A stretch of DNA of 64,000 bases from Massilia sp. Root351 (GTDB lineage Bacteria; Pseudomonadota; Gammaproteobacteria; Burkholderiales; Burkholderiaceae_D), in contig NZ_LMDJ01000034.1 in the NCBI RefSeq assembly GCF_001425045.1, positions 290,977-354,976 on the forward strand, read 5' to 3'. The notes under the pieces are model-generated. The model worked only from the letters and a program-made list of their open reading frames with translations, had not been told where the DNA came from and did no database searches. Below, in pieces: positions 63,794-64,000 of the stretch (its first letter is position 1; each line of letters begins with the position of its first letter). The position numbers and the translations under genes were made by a program.

Positions 63794-64000
63794 TTAGCCC
63801 AGGATCTTGGCTACCACGCCGGCGCCGACGGTACGGCCGCCTTCGCGGATTGCGAAGCGCAGACCTTCTTCCATCGCGATCGGGTTGATCAGCTTGACGG
63901 TGATCGACACGTTGTCGCCTGGCATAACCATTTCTTTGTCCGCTGGTGGAGCAAGACCGTGCTGCAGCACTGGCCGTCGGACACCAACGGCCAGGCAACG
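63794..64000 (-). CDS. tuf: elongation factor Tu, 3' end, chimeric at the window edge
   Basis: The last 51 codons are EF-Tu: [38 protein letters not shown] and [10 protein letters not shown], ending at 63794. Upstream of about 63946 the same frame no longer resembles EF-Tu: TGSIELPADKEM is expected but [14 protein letters not shown] is found. So bases 63947-64000 are not tuf. The gene is upstream of rpsJ as usual. Either an assembly join or a rearrangement. Confidence 0.85.
63947..64000. other. sequence of unknown origin joined to tuf
   Basis: 54 nt between the end of EF-Tu homology and the window edge. On the plus strand one frame reads [17 protein letters not shown] without stops, which looks protein-like, but I do not recognise the family. 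Confidence 0.5.

Noticed and set aside
63780..63998. 72-codon minus-strand frame over tuf
   Set aside because: A different frame from the EF-Tu C-terminus, which is unmistakable.

Overview
The window is high-GC chromosomal DNA from a betaproteobacterium. The gene orders (lolB-ispE-tRNA-Gln-prs, pilMNOPQ next to aroK/aroB, cyaY/lptM/lysA, tuf-rpsJ, the S10-spc-alpha ribosomal clusters) and the protein sequences point to Oxalobacteraceae, probably the Massilia/Duganella/Janthinobacterium group. That placement is inference from gene content; no search was run. I see no rRNA, insertion sequence, prophage or CRISPR array. Almost everything is housekeeping. The many long antisense reading frames are a by-product of the GC-rich codon usage.

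Layout. 1-4.6 kb (minus): prs, tRNA-Gln, ispE, lolB and a large TPR lipoprotein. 4.7-8.6 kb (plus): mutM, a dynamin-like GTPase and mutY, tightly spaced as one operon. 8.8-18.8 kb (minus): the type IV pilus operon pilMNOPQ, a Big-1 repeat lipoprotein, an in-frame aroK-aroB fusion and dgt. Divergent from pilM lies the PBP1A gene. 21.4-31.4 kb: cyaY, lptM, lysA, msrPQ, the system II cytochrome c maturation pair (ccsA, resB), cytochrome c4, engB and hemB. 31.4-41.4 kb: an unrecognised His/Cys-rich membrane protein, an RND efflux operon led by its own two-component system, a divergent Spy/CpxP-like gene and dsbD; this resembles a BaeSR/Cpx-type envelope-stress module.

41.5-55.7 kb (minus): rplC through rplQ, i.e. 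the S10 (without rpsJ), spc and alpha clusters in canonical order, with recognisable promoters and intrinsic terminators that split them into transcription units. 55.8-63.2 kb: a polytopic GT-C-like membrane protein, creD-creC-creB and a MocR-type regulator. 63.2-64 kb: rpsJ and the 3' end of tuf. The S10 operon is therefore split: rpsJ sits with tuf, and about 7.7 kb of unrelated genes separates it from rplC.

Two places look wrong. The last about 26 codons of rpoA are replaced by foreign sequence, including 28 opposite-strand codons that match cytochrome cbb3 oxidase subunit CcoP. The tuf reading frame stops resembling EF-Tu about 50 codons from its end. Both lie in genes expected to be essential and intact, so assembly or gap-filling artefacts are the leading explanation, with genuine rearrangement as the alternative. 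I found no clear new defence or mobile system. The best biological leads are the mutM-GTPase-mutY operon, the split S10 operon, the RND/Spy module with its TTGTAT operator repeats, and the His/Cys-rich membrane protein.
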